From Lactobacillus sp. (lineage in GTDB: Bacteria; Bacillota; Bacilli; Lactobacillales; Lactobacillaceae), in the NCBI GenBank assembly GCA_003482405.1, contig DMZB01000008.1:1-8425 (forward strand): DNA of 8,425 nt. Direction: 5' to 3'. Below the pieces are notes generated by a model that saw only the letters and a list, made by a program, of their open reading frames with translations, did no database searches and had not been told where the DNA came from. Positions 6,635 through 8,425 of this stretch are shown here, one piece after another (positions within the stretch are counted from its first letter, which is position 1; each line of letters starts with the position of its first letter). The translations under genes were made by a program, and so were the position numbers.

Positions 6635-6673
6635 TAGCACTGAACAAGTTTGATTGTTGCTGAACTCGTGCTA
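6635..6673. repeat. Interrupted inverted repeat just upstream of the rpsF promoter
   Basis: TAGCAC (6635-6640) and GTGCTA (6668-6673) are perfect 6-nt arms. Inside them AACAA (6643-6647) and TTGTT (6654-6658) can pair over a 6-nt loop. The outer arm ends 2 nt from the -35 box. It could be a regulator site or a remnant structure, or it may be chance. Confidence 0.35.
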
Positions 6674-6958
6674 GCCGCTGTTTAAAAATTCTTTCGCCTT
6701 ACTGCATTCCTAATCCATGACGCCTATTGTTCGTTCACACACCTATAACATACGCAAAGAACCGACATATGTTTGTTGTAAATCAAATTTGTAAAAATTT
6801 ATCTAGTGGCATTCACACTATTAAGACTTAACGTCAATATCACGATTAACTACCACAACCAAAGTCTTTTTCGTCTACTCACGTTCGTAATTGAATTTAT
6901 TAATAGCTTTTATTACCAAATAGTTTCCATTTGACGACCACTAGCCCTTCCTAGATAA
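6674..6958. other. AT-rich stretch without a supportable gene
   Basis: Both strands are broken by frequent stops. The longest start-initiated reading I followed by eye, from an ATG at 6717 on +, gives only 25 codons and lacks a ribosome binding site. I found no tRNA-like folding, no tandem repeats and no transposon ends. A TTGACG..GATAAA pair on + (6931-6959) runs straight into the hairpin at 6959 and serves no gene. This is either plain spacer or decayed sequence. Confidence 0.5.
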
Positions 6959-6996
6959 AATTCACACTGACCGTAAAAATACAGTCAGTGTGAATT
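6959..6996 (-). terminator. Hairpin terminator downstream of the LacS-type transporter
   Basis: AATTCACACTGAC (6959-6971) and its exact complement (6984-6996) form a perfect 13-bp stem. On the minus strand a G·U pair and three more pairs extend it to 17 bp around a 4-nt UUUU loop. In the minus direction the stem ends in GAATT and continues TTATC, a short T-rich tail. On the + strand the stem is followed by AAACGC. It therefore suits minus-strand transcripts coming from the transporter, whose stop codon lies about 145 nt upstream. Confidence 0.7.
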
Positions 6997-7140
6997 AAAC
7001 GCAATTTCAGTAAGTTATTGTACCATCATACACAAACATTCAAACGATAATTTTAAGCATCGCTATAAGCTACGTATTTAATCTCGACACTGTATTTACA
7101 ACCAAAACAATGATGAACATTGAAATCTACAAGATTATGA
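6997..7140 (-). other. Untranslated 3' region of the transporter transcript
   Basis: This AT-rich segment lies between the transporter stop codon and its hairpin terminator. It holds no reading frame of note. Only a 5-bp stem (CAATG..CATTG at about 7108-7122) stands out, and it is too small to interpret. Confidence 0.4.
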
Positions 7141-8425
7141 TTATAAATCCATTTTCACAGTCATCACATCGTCTCCATGTTTAACATTGCCTTTATTCTT
7201 AAATTTATCAACACTCACTCTTTCTGGCTGAGTAAAGAATGTTACAACAACATCATCATACCCAGCCTTTTGTATTGTTGATTGGTCAAACGTTAATAAT
7301 AGATCACCAGCGTGGACTCTCTGTCTATCCGCGTACTTGGTGATAAAACCTTCACCACGTAAATTAACCGTACCAATCCCAATGTGAATAATCGTCTCTA
7401 AACCATCATCGGATACAATGCCAAATGTATGCCTAGTAGAAAAAGTATATTTAATTATCCCATCAAACGGAGCATAAATTTTTCCCTCTGAAGGTTGGAT
7501 AGCAAACCCCTTTCCAGTGAAACCTTTGACCTCACTAGAAATCCTTCTTAAATCACTTACATCTCCAGAAACAGGTGCCTTGACCGTAATCGTTTTTTCG
7601 TTATGACTCACAGTCACATTTGCATCATTACCAGCAGCTAATTTAACTTGCAATTGCTCCACAATTTCAGCGTGCTTTTTTTCGGTTATTTTAACTTTCC
7701 AAAGAAAAATTACTAATGCTAAAATCGAAAAAAACAACGGCGTATAAAATGCAAATATTTCGAAAGTATGAATGTTCTTGGCGGTCATATCTGCGGCTGT
7801 AGCACTACCAGTCATTCCGGCAACAAGTGCAATTGAACCAACCATTCCATTAGATAGTGATGCCGATATTTTGTCAATCATTGGTCGAATTGTCAGCGTC
7901 ACGGCTTCATTACGATTACCATTTTTCAGTTGACCATACTCAATTGAGTCTGTTAGCGTCAAAACAGTCACCAGTTGAGCAAATGTAAAATTGAACAATA
8001 CCAATCCAACGATAATAACTGGTAAATTTGATTTAGCCACAATAAAAATTACATAGGATAAAATCATGGCTACCTGTCCAATGGAAAACAAAACTTTACG
8101 ACTAATAAATCGATTTAAAATAGGATAAAGTGGCGAGGTACAGAAGCCTACAATTGTCGCAACCACACCAGCAATCCAAAATTCATTAGCATGGCCTAAC
8201 ACAAACTTGAAGTAGTAAAACAAAATCCCGTTAGTTGTCACATATGCGAGGGAATAACAAAGATAGGCTAAACTAGTCCAGAGTATCTGATCATTTTTAA
8301 TGATACCTACAAAAACACTCTTGATTGTTGTTTTTTCGTCGGATGCTGCCCGAATGACATTATGCTTTTCCTTAGTACCAGCAGCAACCGTCAATGCACA
8401 TAGTAATGCGACTATTGAAACGATG
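7141..8425 (-). CDS. LacS/RafP-type sugar:cation symporter (GPH family) with C-terminal EIIA domain, 5' end outside window
   Basis: The frame stays open to the right edge, showing 427 residues. LacS-type proteins have about 630, so roughly 200 N-terminal residues are missing. The TTG codon at 8394-8392 is internal, not a start. The visible part opens in a membrane helix and TKEKHNVI, the family's central-loop motif. At least four further hydrophobic helices follow. The GPH signature DSIEYGQLKNGNRNEAVTLTIRPMIDK is present (coded around 7866-7946). The last third is an EIIA-Glc-like domain: IYAPFDGII, TRHTFGI with a His coded at 7429-7431, and IIHIGIGTVNLRGEGF with the phospho-acceptor-type His at 7384-7386. 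In LacS, HPr phosphorylates this His to adjust galactoside uptake. Both His residues are intact, so PTS control is likely. The substrate (lactose, galactose, raffinose or melibiose) cannot be told. A hairpin at 6959-6996 ends the unit. Confidence 0.9.
   Translation of the reverse strand, partial: IVSIVALLCALTVAAGTKEKHNVIRAASDEKTTIKSVFVGIIKNDQILWTSLAYLCYSLAYVTTNGILFYYFKFVLGHANEFWIAGVVATIVGFCTSPLYPILNRFISRKVLFSIGQVAMILSYVIFIVAKSNLPVIIVGLVLFNFTFAQLVTVLTLTDSIEYGQLKNGNRNEAVTLTIRPMIDKISASLSNGMVGSIALVAGMTGSATAADMTAKNIHTFEIFAFYTPLFFSILALVIFLWKVKITEKKHAEIVEQLQVKLAAGNDANVTVSHNEKTITVKAPVSGDVSDLRRISSEVKGFTGKGFAIQPSEGKIYAPFDGIIKYTFSTRHTFGIVSDDGLETIIHIGIGTVNLRGEGFITKYADRQRVHAGDLLLTFDQSTIQKAGYDDVVVTFFTQPERVSVDKFKNKGNVKHGDDVMTVKMDL

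Noticed and set aside
6717..6794. 25-codon reading frame on + in the empty region.
   Set aside because: No ribosome binding site, no recognisable motif, and flanked by stops in AT-rich spacer.
6931..6959. TTGACG and GATAAA with 17-nt spacing on +, resembling a promoter.
   Set aside because: Transcripts would begin inside the hairpin at 6959-6996 and meet no gene, as the next coding region is on the opposite strand.
8392..8394. TTG that could be read as the transporter start.
   Set aside because: The frame continues upstream to the edge as a hydrophobic helix typical of the GPH family, so it is internal.

Overview
The window looks like a core chromosomal segment of a low-to-mid GC Firmicute, most probably a member of the Lactobacillaceae. 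The signs are the style of the SSB, S18, L9, GdpP and DnaB proteins, strong AAGGAGG-type ribosome binding sites, and the gene order itself. rpsF-ssb-rpsR followed by gdpP-rplI-dnaB is a conserved cluster near the replication origin in this group. Genus and species cannot be fixed from the sequence alone.

Layout from left to right. Positions 1-171 hold the last 56 codons of a membrane protein on the + strand. It is followed, still on +, by a ketopantoate-reductase-family dehydrogenase (203-1144). A convergent gap with an imperfect hairpin separates this pair from a long minus-strand block. Read in its own direction (right to left) that block is: a LacS-type sugar symporter with a C-terminal EIIA domain, cut by the right edge (8425-7141); a hairpin terminator (6996-6959); about 330 bp without a gene; a strong promoter (6632-6604); a structured rpsF leader; rpsF, ssb and rpsR; a textbook terminator (5349-5318); a probable weak promoter; gdpP and rplI; a hairpin terminator (2692-2654); and dnaB.

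The core genes concern translation and replication: S6 and S18 (neighbours in the 30S platform), SSB and DnaB (replication fork), L9 (50S), and GdpP (breakdown of c-di-AMP). Likely control points are the rpsF leader, which carries the CCG-bulge hairpin known to bind S6:S18, and three minus-strand terminators that split the block into separate transcription units. The rplI ribosome binding site lies inside the last codons of gdpP, which suggests translational coupling.

I see no new defence, mobile or CRISPR-like system here. The most interesting points are regulatory. The rpsF leader has a 7-nt stretch exactly complementary to its own Shine-Dalgarno sequence. A terminator-like hairpin lies between rplI and dnaB. 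A sugar transporter sits upstream of rpsF, where gyrA is commonly found in related genomes.
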